From: Streptomyces sp. V3I7 | GTDB lineage: Bacteria > Actinomycetota > Actinomycetes > Streptomycetales > Streptomycetaceae | Direction of reading: 5' to 3' | Assembly: GCF_030817495.1 (NCBI RefSeq) | Contig: NZ_JAUSZK010000001.1 | Location: 2,459,001-2,523,000 of the forward strand | DNA: 64,000 bases | Part shown: piece after piece, positions 1 through 8,602 of the stretch | Layout of the letters: every line of letters begins with the position of its first letter | Position numbering within the stretch: the first letter of the stretch is position 1 | Program-made: the position numbers and the translations under genes | Notes under the pieces: model-generated | What the model was told of the DNA's origin: nothing | Seen by the model: only the letters and a program-made list of their open reading frames with translations | Databases searched by the model: none

Positions 1-577
1 CGACGGTGAAGAAGTGGCGGGAGACGTCCAGCATCGCGCCGCGGTAGGCGTAGCGCGGGCTGTCCTCGATGGTGCCGCCCGCGACCAGCCAGGGTCCGGG
101 CTGTACGGAGTCCTTCTCGACGGCCGCCGGGAGCAGCTGACGCAGGGTCTGGACGCCGTGGAAGAGGCCGGCCGGGGCGTGGGCGGTGATGGTGACCCCG
201 CCGGGCGAGCTGGCGAGGCGGTAGCCCTCGGCTCCGAACGGGCCCTGGGCCAGCTTGAGCCGGATGCCGCCGGGCCCTTGCGTGATGACCGGCAGACGGT
301 AGCCGGTGGAGGGGCGCAGGATGTCCGCGAGGTACTCGCCGACCCGGCGGGCCTCACGGGTGTCGGCGACGCGGATCCGGGTGTCGCGGGTGATGCGGTA
401 CGGAGCCCCGCCGGGCTCGACCGCGGCGGGGGCCGGGACGACCCGGCCGAGCGGGGTGGCACGCGGGGTGGGGGCGGACGGTGCCGCGCCGGCGGTGAAG
501 ACACCGGCCGCTGCCACGAGTAGCAGCGAACCGAGCAACCGGGTCATACGGGGAGTCGTGCCGTGGTGCCGTCTCAC
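1..577 (-). CDS. Beta-N-acetylhexosaminidase (GH20), 3' part outside window
   Basis: Secreted exo-hydrolase that should release N-acetylglucosamine from chitin or peptidoglycan fragments. Only about the first 192 residues lie in the window. The protein starts with a hydrophobic signal peptide (MTRLLGSLLLVAAAGVF after a short basic stretch), followed by the GH20 N-terminal domain (ATPLGRVVPAPAAVEPG, then EYLADILRPSTGYRLPV). The start of the catalytic barrel is visible as SPRYAYRGAMLDVSRHFF, the hallmark of the family. I chose the GTG at 577 because GGGAG sits 5-6 nt upstream. The ATG at 547 is the alternative. An ATG at 579 is followed at once by a stop. Active-site Asp-Glu residues are beyond the window edge. 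Confidence 0.88.
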   Translation of the reverse strand, partial: MRRHHGTTPRMTRLLGSLLLVAAAGVFTAGAAPSAPTPRATPLGRVVPAPAAVEPGGAPYRITRDTRIRVADTREARRVGEYLADILRPSTGYRLPVITQGPGGIRLKLAQGPFGAEGYRLASSPGGVTITAHAPAGLFHGVQTLRQLLPAAVEKDSVQPGPWLVAGGTIEDSPRYAYRGAMLDVSRHFFTV

Positions 578-663
578 ATGCGCTCCCTTCAAGCGGACGC
601 GGGGTGCTGAGACCCCGACAGGTACGGACCACTCTCTCGCAGATGCGATGAAACAATCCCCGC

Positions 664-1548
664 ATGGCGGAAATCCTCCAGAAGGACGGCACGTGGGCCT
701 TCGACGGCGACGCCCTCCGGCTGACTCCGGGACGCGACAAGAGCGTCGGGCTGCTGCGTGCCACCCTGGGTGAACTCGTCGTCCCGCTGGGCGCGTTGGC
801 GGGCGTCTCCTTCGAACAGGGCCGGAAGTCGGGCCGGCTGCGGCTGCGGCTGCGTGACGGCGCCGATCCGCTGCTGCACGCCACCGGCGGCCGCCTCGGC
901 GAGCCGCACGACCCGTATCGGCTGTCCGTCGAGCCCGACCGGTACGGCGTCGCCGAGTACTTCGTGGAGGAGGTGCGCGGCGCCCTGCTGCTGGACCAGG
1001 TTCCGTCCGGTCCGGTGGGCGCGTATCTGCTGCCGGGCCCGGCCGTGCCCCTGTCCGTCTCGGCCGGGGACGGGACCGCGAGCTTCGACGGCGACCAGGT
1101 GCGCCTGGAGTGGAACTGGAAGACGGAGGAGGCCAAGTCGTCCGCCGGGGTCCGGACCCTGCCCGTCGGCGACATCACCGCCGTGGACTGGCAGCCGGCC
1201 GCCGGACTGGAGAACGGCCATCTGCGCTTCACCGTGCGGGGCGTGGCCTGCGAGGTGCCGCCGAAGTACGACCCGTACGCGGTGGAGCTGTGGGGGTTCC
1301 GGAAGGACCCGCTGATGGCCCTGGTCGCGGCCGCCGTGCAGGCGCGGCTGCCCCATCCGTCGACGGCCCCGGCGAACGTACGGCCGCGGCTGCCGGAGGT
1401 GCCGGAGCAGCGCGGCGCCCCGGCCGTCGAGGACGACCACGACGCACTGCTGCGGCGGTTGCGGGAGCTGGGCGAGCTGCACCGCTCGGGCGTGCTGACG
1501 GACGAGGAGTTCGGCGTGGCCAAACAGGCGATCCTGCGGCGCATGTGA
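664..1548 (+). CDS. DUF4429 domain protein with C-terminal SHOCT motif
   Basis: 294-aa cytoplasmic protein of unknown function. The N-terminal two thirds contain two related beta-rich segments (WAFDGDALRLTP near residue 11; ASFDGDQVRLEW near residue 140), matching a tandem DUF4429 arrangement. The last ~30 residues (LGELHRSGVLTDEEFGVAKQ) are a classic SHOCT oligomerisation motif, joined by a Pro-rich linker. It is divergent from the hexosaminidase, with about 86 bp between the two starts. No catalytic residues are evident. Family assignment is confident; function is not known. Confidence 0.85.
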   Translation: MAEILQKDGTWAFDGDALRLTPGRDKSVGLLRATLGELVVPLGALAGVSFEQGRKSGRLRLRLRDGADPLLHATGGRLGEPHDPYRLSVEPDRYGVAEYFVEEVRGALLLDQVPSGPVGAYLLPGPAVPLSVSAGDGTASFDGDQVRLEWNWKTEEAKSSAGVRTLPVGDITAVDWQPAAGLENGHLRFTVRGVACEVPPKYDPYAVELWGFRKDPLMALVAAAVQARLPHPSTAPANVRPRLPEVPEQRGAPAVEDDHDALLRRLRELGELHRSGVLTDEEFGVAKQAILRRM

Positions 1549-1678
1549 CGCACAACACCCCCCAACTCGTGACGCATGCCACAGAAAGTGCGGACCGCGA
1601 GAGGGATTCCCCCGTCACAGTGCCCGAAATCGGGCAGGATTCTTGCGAAACCGCGGCCGGTCCCTCAGGATCTACCGG

Positions 1679-1936
1679 GTGCACGACGAACTTGTTGATC
1701 ACTTGACGCGTTCCACGCCCCTGGGCAGGGGCGAGGCGCTGCGTGTGGTCCAGGACGTGCTCGCCTACTTCGACGAGACGACGCAGGACTACGTCCGTCG
1801 CCGCCACCGCGAGCTCCAGGCCCAGGGCCTGGCGAACGCGGCGATCTTCGAACGGATCGAGGCGGACCTGAAATACCGGGCGGTGGCGCCGCCGGAGCTG
1901 ACGCTTCGGCAGCTGCGCCGCATGGTCTACGGCTGA
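1679..1936 (+). CDS. Small conserved hypothetical protein upstream of glmS
   Basis: An 85-aa, charged, probably helical cytoplasmic protein. It contains a central segment EALRVVQDVLAYFDETTQDY and ends in LRQLRRMVYG. I chose GTG 1679 because AGGA lies about 8 nt upstream; an in-frame TTG at 1643 would add 12 residues. It ends 26 bp before glmS in the same direction, so the two are probably co-transcribed. I do not recognise a domain. Confidence 0.7.
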   Translation: MHDELVDHLTRSTPLGRGEALRVVQDVLAYFDETTQDYVRRRHRELQAQGLANAAIFERIEADLKYRAVAPPELTLRQLRRMVYG

Positions 1937-1962
1937 GACGCCAGGCTGAGGGATACGTATAC

Positions 1963-3780
1963 ATGTGCGGAATTGTCGGATACATCGGGAAGCGTGACGT
2001 GGCTCCCCTGCTGCTGGAAGGCCTCCAGCGGCTGGAGTACCGCGGCTACGACTCCGCGGGCATCGTCGTGTCCTCCCCGAAGTCGGCCGGCCTGAAGATG
2101 GTCAAGGCCCAGGGCCGGGTGCGCGACCTGGAGGCGAAGGTCCCGGCGCGCTTCAAGGGCACGACCGGCATCGCGCACACCCGCTGGGCGACCCACGGCG
2201 CCCCGTCCGACGTGAACGCCCACCCGCACATGTCGGCCGACAACAAGGTCGCCGTCGTGCACAACGGCATCATCGACAACGCCTCCGACCTGCGCCGCAA
2301 GCTGGAGGCGGACGGTGTCGAGTTCCTCTCCGAGACCGACACCGAGGTCCTCGTCCACCTGATCGCCCGCTCCGAGGCCAAGAAGCTCGAGGACAAGGTC
2401 CGCGAGACCCTGCGCCTGGTCGAGGGCACGTACGGCATCGCCGTCATGCACGCCGACTTCCCCGACCGCATCGTGGTGGCCCGCAACGGCTCCCCGGTCG
2501 TCCTCGGCATCGGCGAGAAGGAGATGTTCGTCGCCTCGGACATCGCCGCGCTGGTCGCCCACACCCGCCAGATAGTCACGCTGGACGACGGCGAGATGGC
2601 GACCCTCAAGGCCGACGACTTCCGCACCTACACCACCGAGGGCACCCGCACGACGGCCGAGCCCACCACCGTGGAGTGGGAGGCCGCCTCGTACGACATG
2701 GGCGGCCACGACACGTACATGCACAAGGAGATCCACGAGCAGGCCGACGCCGTGGACCGCGTGCTGCGCGGCCGCATCGACGACCGCTTCTCCACCGTGC
2801 ACCTCGGCGGCCTGAACCTGGACGCCCGCGAGGCGCGCAAGATCCGCCGCGTGAAGATCCTCGGCTGCGGTACCTCGTACCACGCCGGCATGATCGGCGC
2901 CCAGATGATCGAGGAGCTGGCCCGCATCCCCGCGGACGCCGAGCCGGCCTCCGAGTTCCGCTACCGCAACGCGGTCGTCGACCCCGACACCCTGTACGTC
3001 GCGGTCTCCCAGTCCGGTGAGACATACGACGTCCTCGCCGCCGTCCAGGAGCTGAAGCGCAAGGGCGCCCGCGTCCTCGGCGTCGTCAACGTGGTCGGCT
3101 CGGCGATCGCCCGCGAGGCCGACGGCGGCATCTACGTGCACGCCGGCCCCGAGGTCTGCGTCGTCTCGACGAAGTGCTTCACCAACACCACCGTCGCCTT
3201 CGCCCTGCTCGCCCTGCATCTGGGCCGCACCCGCGACCTGTCCGTGCGCGACGGCAAGCGGATCATCGAGGGCCTGCGCAAGCTGCCCGCCCAGATCGAC
3301 GAGATCCTCAAGCAGGAGGAGCAGGTCAAGGAGCTGGCCGAGCAGTACGCCGACGCCCGCTCGATGCTCTTCATCGGCCGCGTCCGGGGCTACCCGGTGG
3401 CGCGCGAGGCCTCCCTGAAGCTCAAGGAGGTCTCCTACATCCACGCCGAGGCCTACCCGGCCTCCGAGCTCAAGCACGGCCCGCTGGCCCTCATCGAGCC
3501 GGCCCTGCCGACGGTCGCGATCGTCCCGGACGACGACCTGCTGGAGAAGAACCGCGCCGCCCTGGAGGAGATCAAGGCCCGCAGCGGCCAGATCCTCGCG
3601 GTCGCCCACCAGGAGCAGGAGAAGGCCGACCAGACGATCATCGTCCCGAAGAACGAGGACGAGCTGGACCCGATCCTCATGGGCATCCCGCTCCAGCTCC
3701 TCGCCTACCACACGGCCAAGGCCCTGGGCCGCGACATCGACAAGCCGCGCAACCTCGCCAAGTCCGTCACGGTGGAGTAG
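1963..3780 (+). CDS. glmS: Glutamine-fructose-6-phosphate aminotransferase (isomerizing)
   Basis: Makes glucosamine-6-phosphate from fructose-6-phosphate and glutamine, the first step to UDP-GlcNAc for peptidoglycan. The protein starts MCGIVGYIG, so removal of Met exposes the catalytic Cys of the N-terminal Ntn glutaminase domain (residues ~2-220; TRWATHG and HNGIIDN loops visible). Two SIS sugar-isomerase domains follow, with the first around residues 290-420 (LGCGTSYHAG, SQSGETYDV) and the second around 460-590. The C-terminus PRNLAKSVTVE is typical. Length (605 aa) matches bacterial GlmS. GAGGG lies 10 nt before the ATG. A strong hairpin terminator follows at 3871. Confidence 0.97.
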   Translation: MCGIVGYIGKRDVAPLLLEGLQRLEYRGYDSAGIVVSSPKSAGLKMVKAQGRVRDLEAKVPARFKGTTGIAHTRWATHGAPSDVNAHPHMSADNKVAVVHNGIIDNASDLRRKLEADGVEFLSETDTEVLVHLIARSEAKKLEDKVRETLRLVEGTYGIAVMHADFPDRIVVARNGSPVVLGIGEKEMFVASDIAALVAHTRQIVTLDDGEMATLKADDFRTYTTEGTRTTAEPTTVEWEAASYDMGGHDTYMHKEIHEQADAVDRVLRGRIDDRFSTVHLGGLNLDAREARKIRRVKILGCGTSYHAGMIGAQMIEELARIPADAEPASEFRYRNAVVDPDTLYVAVSQSGETYDVLAAVQELKRKGARVLGVVNVVGSAIAREADGGIYVHAGPEVCVVSTKCFTNTTVAFALLALHLGRTRDLSVRDGKRIIEGLRKLPAQIDEILKQEEQVKELAEQYADARSMLFIGRVRGYPVAREASLKLKEVSYIHAEAYPASELKHGPLALIEPALPTVAIVPDDDLLEKNRAALEEIKARSGQILAVAHQEQEKADQTIIVPKNEDELDPILMGIPLQLLAYHTAKALGRDIDKPRNLAKSVTVE

Positions 3781-3870
3781 GAAAACCCCCGCCACGGCGG
3801 AAGCGACAACTGAGCAACCCCCACGGCGAGCAACCACCTCCGCGAGAGCGGCGCCGGTCTAGGCGCAAAG

Positions 3871-3911
3871 AACGGACCCCCACGTGTGCCACCAGCACGT
3901 GGGGGTCCGTT
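3871..3911. terminator. Bidirectional hairpin terminator between glmS and the convergent YaaH-like gene
   Basis: Perfect 16-bp stem: AACGGACCCCCACGTG at 3871-3886 pairs with its exact complement at 3896-3911, with a 9-nt loop. It lies between the 3' ends of two convergent genes, so it can serve both. Only a short T run follows, as is usual in Streptomyces. Confidence 0.85.
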
Positions 3912-3926
3912 TCAGTGCTGCTGTCA

Positions 3927-4487
3927 TCAGCCGGCGGCCGTCACTCCCCGGCCCGCAGCACGTCGGGGAAGAGCCGTCGGCCAGTGCGCCAGCGCCGCCG
4001 TCGCCGCGTACCAGGCGACCGCCCCGGAGAGTACGGCGACCCAGCCGCCGGCCTTCGCGAGCGAGGAGCTGCCGGCGAAGCTCGCGACCGCGAGCAGCAG
4101 CATCGCCAGGAACAGCAGTCCGTGCACGGCCTGGCCGAGGGTGTCGCCGCCCGCGAGGGTCAGCGTGAGCGCCACGAGGGCGAACAGGAGCAGGAAGAGC
4201 CCGGCCGCCTCGGCGGACGCGCGGTCGGCGACGGCCCAGGTGAACCAGAGAGCGCCGAGGGCTGCGAAGCCCGTACCGCCGACGCCGTCCCGGTCGCGGA
4301 GGGCCACCAGGCCGAGGAGGAAGAGGGCGACCCCGCCCACGTAGTGCGCGAGGGTCACGGCGTCGGACGCGGCCACCCCGTCGATCACGCCGGTCGTCCC
4401 GAGTCCGAACGCCAACAGCGTGACACCCAGGGCGAGTCGGCCGGCCACGGTGATGCTTCCGCTTCCCGCGGAGACGTCGTTGGTCAC
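3927..4487 (-). CDS. GPR1/FUN34/YaaH-like membrane protein (acetate-uptake family)
   Basis: 186-aa integral membrane protein with about six hydrophobic segments (LALGVTLLAFGLG, LAHYVGGVALFLLGLVAL, FAALGALWFTWAV, LFLLLFALVALTLTLAG, GLLFLAMLLLAVASFAG, VAVLSGAVAWYAATAALAH). The topology and the G-x-W-F-T-W segment fit the YaaH/SatP family, whose studied members move acetate or succinate. Substrate here is an inference. GTG at 4487 is preferred because GAAGGGAG lies just upstream. An upstream in-frame extension would read through an 11-bp tandem repeat. Confidence 0.7.
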   Translation of the reverse strand: MTNDVSAGSGSITVAGRLALGVTLLAFGLGTTGVIDGVAASDAVTLAHYVGGVALFLLGLVALRDRDGVGGTGFAALGALWFTWAVADRASAEAAGLFLLLFALVALTLTLAGGDTLGQAVHGLLFLAMLLLAVASFAGSSSLAKAGGWVAVLSGAVAWYAATAALAHWPTALPRRAAGRGVTAAG

Positions 4488-4504
4488 GGCGGGCTCCCTT
4501 CGTG

Positions 4505-4546
4505 CATGTGCCGCGCATGTGCCGCGCATGTGCCGCGCATGTGCCG
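4505..4546. repeat. 11-bp tandem repeat upstream of the YaaH-like gene
   Basis: Three full copies of CATGTGCCGCG start at 4505, 4516 and 4527, with a fourth partial copy (CATGTGCCG) at 4538. They lie immediately upstream of the ribosome site of the gene on the minus strand, in its 5' untranslated or promoter region. Confidence 0.85.
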
Positions 4547-4671
4547 TCGTGCGGTGACCGGTATATGCCCTTCACAAGGGCACAAACACCTCTACGCACG
4601 GGTAGTTTCCGGCTGCACAAAGGGAGTTGACGAAAGGGGCGGAACGAGACCCGTGAGGCGCGGAAGCCGCG

Positions 4672-5199
4672 TCAGGGGATCACGATGACGGGCCGCTGCG
4701 CCCGCTTGGCGAGCCGCCCGGCCACGGAGCCGAAGAGCCGGCCGACGAGTCCGTGCGTGGACCCGACGACGATCGCGTCGGCCTCGTACTCCCGTCCCAC
4801 TTCCTCGAGTTCGTGGCAGATGTCACCGCCACGCTCGACAAGGATCCACGGCACCTCGGAGAGGTGCTCGGCGCAGGCGAGTTCGAGCCCGAGGACCTCG
4901 GTGCGGTGGTCGGGCACGTCGACGAAGACGGGAGGCTCGCAGCCCGCCCACACGGTGGTGGGCAGCCGGTTGGCGACGTGGACGATGATCAGTCCCGAGC
5001 CTGAGCGGTGGGCCATGCCGATCGCGTAGGCGAGGGCGCGCTCGCTGGAGGTGGAGCCGTCGAAGCCGACGACCACCCCGTGCTGGAAGGCGGGATCGCA
5101 GGAAGGGCGTACCTCTTCCGCGGCGAGGGGATCGGCCGCCGCGGGATCGGCGACCCGCCGCTTGCGGTCCGCGGGTTCGGAGAATTCGTGACCGGCCAT
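4672..5199 (-). CDS. Universal stress protein (UspA family)
   Basis: 175-aa protein with a single Usp domain from about residue 40 to the C-terminus. VVVGFDGSTSSERAL is the first beta strand and ATP-contacting Asp. The later IVVGSTHGLVGRLFGSVAG matches the G-2x-G-9x-G-S/T nucleotide-binding motif, followed by VIVIP at the end. It should therefore be an ATP-binding Usp. The N-terminal ~40 residues are polar and not part of the domain. ATG 5199 was chosen. An upstream ATG in frame near 5280 would add about 28 residues but has no better ribosome site. Confidence 0.85.
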   Translation of the reverse strand: MAGHEFSEPADRKRRVADPAAADPLAAEEVRPSCDPAFQHGVVVGFDGSTSSERALAYAIGMAHRSGSGLIIVHVANRLPTTVWAGCEPPVFVDVPDHRTEVLGLELACAEHLSEVPWILVERGGDICHELEEVGREYEADAIVVGSTHGLVGRLFGSVAGRLAKRAQRPVIVIP

Positions 5200-5521
5200 G
5201 GCTGTCTCGGCGTAAGGATCCTTGATCGGGGGGACGACAGTGTGCGGCAGAGCTGTGTCCGGGAAACATCTTCCCAACCCCATACCCGCAAGGGTACGGC
5301 GGCACGCCCCCTCAGCCCAGATCCGCTCAGGGCTCGCAGGGGTTCCCCGGAGCATGCACGAGCGCCGCCCGTAACGCAATGGTTGGTGACCCGTACAGGC
5401 GGTTTGCGCGGGATTCAAGCACCTGGAGCTCCCGTCCGGCGGTAGCGCAGAGTGACCGGTCGATCGAACCCGCGTTGATCCCGCCGAGCCACCACGGGGG
5501 TGGCGCCCCAGGGAGGACGAC

Positions 5522-5821
5522 ATGTCCGAACCGCGCCCGACCGCCGAACCGCACCCCGTACAGCACCCCGCGCCGGACACCGTGAGCGACGTGGTCCGCT
5601 GGGCGGCCTTCAGCTGCGCCCTCGTCCCGGTGGTCCTCCTCTGGTACGGCACCTCCCTCGCCGGCGCCGCCGGCACGGCACTGGGCCTGGCCGCCGTGAC
5701 CGGCGCCTGCCTGGTCCTGCTGCGCCGCTCGGAGCGGGTCGCGGGGCGCCGGGCGGCGGCGACGGGAGAGGCCGCGCGACGAGGCGGACATCACACCGAG
5801 GGACGTACACCGGTCGGCTGA
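5522..5821 (+). CDS. Small two-helix membrane protein
   Basis: 99-aa protein with a polar Pro-rich N-terminus, then two adjacent hydrophobic segments (WAAFSCALVPVVLLWYG and AAGTALGLAAVTGACLVLL), then a basic tail starting RRSERVAGRR. A strong GGGAGGACGAC precedes the ATG. Function unknown. It stands alone between the stress protein and the adpA promoter region. Confidence 0.75.
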   Translation: MSEPRPTAEPHPVQHPAPDTVSDVVRWAAFSCALVPVVLLWYGTSLAGAAGTALGLAAVTGACLVLLRRSERVAGRRAAATGEAARRGGHHTEGRTPVG

Positions 5822-6199
5822 CCGGTTTCCACGCACGCGCCCGTCGCTTTTCGGCCAACTTCTGGACCATGTCCAGGACTTGCCCCGACCACCCCTCGAC
5901 CCCCGTTCCACCTGCACGGAAAGGGTCCCCGAGCCACTTCGCGCCCTACGCGCTTTGGCCACTGCGACAAGGCGCACTTCCCCGCACGCTCCACGAGTGC
6001 AACGCTTCGTGATCGAATGCTTCACGCCAAGTTGTCATGTCGACAATGTGCCGCGTGCGGAACTGGCCACCGCGACGTTGCGGGACCCAGTAGATTCGAT
6101 CTTGACTGTCTTACGGCGGGGGACTCGTGCAGGACCGAGGGGAAACGTGCAGGAGCGATTCAACCGAGGAGCCGCGACCACCGAGGGGGGCTTAGCAGT
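5822..6199 (+). promoter_or_regulatory. Long adpA upstream region
   Basis: A 378-bp gene-free stretch before adpA, lower in GC than the flanks. It contains an inverted repeat TTGTC-ATGTC-GACAA at 6032-6046, and the leader ends in GAGGGGGG just before the ATG. In studied Streptomyces this region carries promoter, autoregulatory and ArpA/BldD-type control sites. I can see the length and the repeat but cannot place the promoter elements with confidence. Confidence 0.5.
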
Positions 6200-7414
6200 A
6201 TGAGCCACGACTCCGCTGCCGCACCGGAAGCCGCGGCCCGGAAGCTGTCCGGGCGACGCCGCAAGGAGATCGTCGCGGTGCTGCTGTTCAGCGGCGGACC
6301 CATCTTCGAGAGTTCCATACCGCTCTCGGTGTTCGGCATCGACCGCCAGGACGCCGGGGTACCGCGCTACCGACTGCTGGTCGCCGCCGGTGAGGAAGGC
6401 CCGCTGCGGACCACAGGGGGACTCGAACTCACCGCGCCACACGGCCTGGAGGCGATCTCGCGGGCGGGCACCGTCGTCGTGCCGGCCTGGCGCTCGATCA
6501 CCTCTCCGCCGCCGGAGGACGCGCTGGACGCGCTGCGCCGCGCGCACGAGGAGGGCGCGCGGATCGTCGGGCTGTGCACCGGCGCGTTCGTGCTGGCCGC
6601 GGCCGGCCTGCTGGACGGGCGCCCGGCCACGACCCACTGGATGTACGCGCCGACGCTGGCCAAACGCTACCCGTCGGTGCACGTCGACCCGCGCGAGCTG
6701 TTCGTCGACGACGGCGACGTGCTGACGTCCGCGGGCACCGCGGCCGGGATCGACCTGTGCCTGCACATCGTGCGCACCGACCACGGCAACGAGGCGGCGG
6801 GCGCGCTCGCCCGGCGGCTCGTCGTCCCACCGCGTCGGAGCGGAGGCCAGGAGCGCTACCTGGACCGCTCTTTACCCGAGGAGATCGGCGCTGACCCGCT
6901 CGCCGAGGTCGTCGCCTGGGCGCTGGAACACCTCCACGAGCAGTTCGACGTGGAGACGCTGGCGGCTCGCGCGTACATGAGCCGCCGTACGTTCGACCGC
7001 CGTTTCCGCTCGCTCACCGGCAGCGCCCCGCTGCAGTGGCTGATCACCCAGCGGGTGCTCCAGGCACAGCGGCTGCTGGAGACGTCGGACTACTCGGTTG
7101 ACGAGGTGGCGGGCCGCTGCGGCTTCCGCTCCCCGGTGGCCCTGCGCGGCCACTTCCGCCGCCAGCTGGGTTCGTCCCCGGCCGCCTACCGGGCCGCGTA
7201 CCGCGCCCGCAGGCCCCAGGGCGAGCGGCCGTCCGACGACCAGCCGGTCGCACCGGCGGGCCTGGCCGGGGCGGTGCCCACCGTGCTCCACCCGGAGAGC
7301 GCGGTCCCGATGCAGACCCGGCGCGCCGCTCCCGCGATGAGCCTGTCCGCGGAGCACGCCCGGGAGGCGTACCTCACCCGCGCCGGACTGTCGGGCCCAC
7401 GCGGCGGCGCGTGA
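6200..7414 (+). CDS. adpA: AdpA, pleiotropic regulator of differentiation and secondary metabolism
   Basis: 404-aa AraC/XylS-family activator. Residues ~23-190 form a DJ-1/PfpI (GATase1-like) dimerisation domain (EIVAVLLFSGGPIFESS, IVGLCTGAFVLAAAGLLDG). Residues ~230-335 form the double helix-turn-helix (MSRRTFDRRFRSLTGSAP and VDEVAGRCGFRSPVALRGHF). A TTA leucine codon at 6872-6874 (residue 225) lies between the domains. That matches the known bldA tRNA dependence of adpA. The sequence is essentially that of characterised AdpA, and orn follows, as in Streptomyces genomes I know. GAGGGGGG precedes the ATG. The gene ends in a 24-bp hairpin. Confidence 0.97.
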   Translation: MSHDSAAAPEAAARKLSGRRRKEIVAVLLFSGGPIFESSIPLSVFGIDRQDAGVPRYRLLVAAGEEGPLRTTGGLELTAPHGLEAISRAGTVVVPAWRSITSPPPEDALDALRRAHEEGARIVGLCTGAFVLAAAGLLDGRPATTHWMYAPTLAKRYPSVHVDPRELFVDDGDVLTSAGTAAGIDLCLHIVRTDHGNEAAGALARRLVVPPRRSGGQERYLDRSLPEEIGADPLAEVVAWALEHLHEQFDVETLAARAYMSRRTFDRRFRSLTGSAPLQWLITQRVLQAQRLLETSDYSVDEVAGRCGFRSPVALRGHFRRQLGSSPAAYRAAYRARRPQGERPSDDQPVAPAGLAGAVPTVLHPESAVPMQTRRAAPAMSLSAEHAREAYLTRAGLSGPRGGA

Positions 7415-7424
7415 CACGGCGCGT

Positions 7425-7480
7425 GATACGACGAGGGGGGCGAGGCGGCCGGTGAGCCGCCTCGCCCCCCTCGTCGTATC
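7425..7480. terminator. Very long hairpin terminator between adpA and orn
   Basis: A perfect 24-bp stem: 7425-7448 pairs exactly with 7457-7480 across an 8-nt loop. It begins 11 bp after the adpA stop. The stem is unusually long and very GC-rich, with no T tract. Confidence 0.9.
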
Positions 7481-7549
7481 ACCGGGTACGGCGCGAACGC
7501 CCTCGCATGGCTGGTCCCGGAAGCGGGAGGGAGCCGTAAGGTTAGACAT

Positions 7550-8152
7550 ATGAACGATCGCATGGTGTGGATCGACTGCGAGATGACCGGACTCTCGCTG
7601 TCCGACGACGCTCTCATCGAGGTGGCCGCGCTGGTCACCGACTCCGAGCTGAACGTACTCGGCGAGGGGGTGGACATCGTCATCCGCCCTCCGGACGCGG
7701 CGCTGGAGACGATGCCGGAGGTGGTGCGTCACATGCACACCGCGTCCGGGCTGCTCGACGAGCTGGCCGGCGGCACGACGCTGGCCGACGCGGAGGAGCA
7801 GGTCCTGGCGTACGTGCGCGAGCACGTGAAGGAACCCGGCAAGGCCCCGCTGTGCGGCAACTCCGTCGGCACCGACCGCGGCTTCCTGCTGCGGGACATG
7901 CCCCGCGTCGAGGACTACCTCCACTACCGGATCGTGGACGTCTCCAGCATCAAGGAGCTGGCCCGCCGCTGGTACCCGCGCGCCTACTTCAACAGCCCGG
8001 AGAAGAACGGCAACCACCGGGCGCTGGCCGACATCCGCGAGTCGATCGCCGAGCTGAAGTACTACCGCGAGGCCCTGTTCGTGCCACAGCCCGGCCCGGA
8101 CTCCGACACGGCCCGGACGATCGCGGCCAGGTACGTCCTGCCCGCGCAGTAG
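7550..8152 (+). CDS. orn: Oligoribonuclease (3'-5' exoribonuclease for nanoRNA)
   Basis: Degrades 2-5 nt RNA fragments, and in c-di-GMP signalling species also pGpG. The 200-aa protein has the DEDDh exonuclease fold: the [11 protein letters not shown] start gives the first Asp and Glu, [11 protein letters not shown] the second Asp motif, and [14 protein letters not shown] the His and last Asp. Length agrees with Orn. Start at ATG 7550 with AAGG upstream; ATG 7562 is an alternative just before the first motif. It lies downstream of adpA behind a strong terminator, so it probably has its own promoter in the short gap. Its pGpG activity would fit functionally with CdgA encoded at 27.3 kb (inference). 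Confidence 0.96.
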   Translation: MNDRMVWIDCEMTGLSLSDDALIEVAALVTDSELNVLGEGVDIVIRPPDAALETMPEVVRHMHTASGLLDELAGGTTLADAEEQVLAYVREHVKEPGKAPLCGNSVGTDRGFLLRDMPRVEDYLHYRIVDVSSIKELARRWYPRAYFNSPEKNGNHRALADIRESIAELKYYREALFVPQPGPDSDTARTIAARYVLPAQ

Positions 8153-8268
8153 GGCCCCGACAGGGCCCGGAGCGGGCCCCCACGAAAGGCGTGCGCGAGC
8201 ACCCCTTCGGACCCTGTAGACTTCTTCTCGGCCGGTCGGGGAAACGACAAGTTCCACCGCCGGTCATG

Positions 8269-8341
8269 GTGGGTGTAGCTCAGCTGGTAGAGCACCTGGT
8301 TGTGGTCCAGGAAGTCGCGGGTTCAAGTCCCGTCACTCACC
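8269..8341 (+). tRNA. tRNA-His (GTG anticodon)
   Basis: Cloverleaf with acceptor GTGGGTG (8269-8275) pairing with CACTCAC (8334-8340), D-loop AGCTCAGCTGGTAGAGC, anticodon loop TTGTGGT, and GGTTCAAGTCCC T-arm. G8268 can pair with the C at 8341 as the G-1 typical of tRNA-His. CCA is not encoded. Confidence 0.95.
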
Positions 8342-8351
8342 CTCACCGAAG

Positions 8352-8390
8352 AGGCCGGTGACCTGTGATGATCAGGTCACCGGCCTTTTT
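8352..8390 (+). terminator. Rho-independent terminator after tRNA-His
   Basis: 14-bp stem AGGCCGGTGACCTG (8352-8365) and its complement (8373-8386), 7-nt loop, followed by TTTTT. A canonical terminator. Confidence 0.92.
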
Positions 8391-8602
8391 CGTGTCCACC
8401 TCGGCCACGCGGCTGGTCAGTGTAGAAGCTCACCCAGCTCGGCCGGGGCTCGCTCCCGGTCGCCTTGCCCAGAGCCTCACGGGCGTAGCCCAGGGACCGG
8501 GGCCGCCCGCCGCCCGCCGCGATACAGCGCCGATCGAGTGGGGCCAGTGTTCGGGAAGTGGCTCTGGCGTCGAACGCGGTGTGGCCGTCAGGATCCTGAG
8601 CC

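Noticed and set aside
1927..3837. 636-codon minus-strand frame opposite glmS
   Set aside because: Complementary to an unmistakable GlmS; repetitive V/L/G/D composition.
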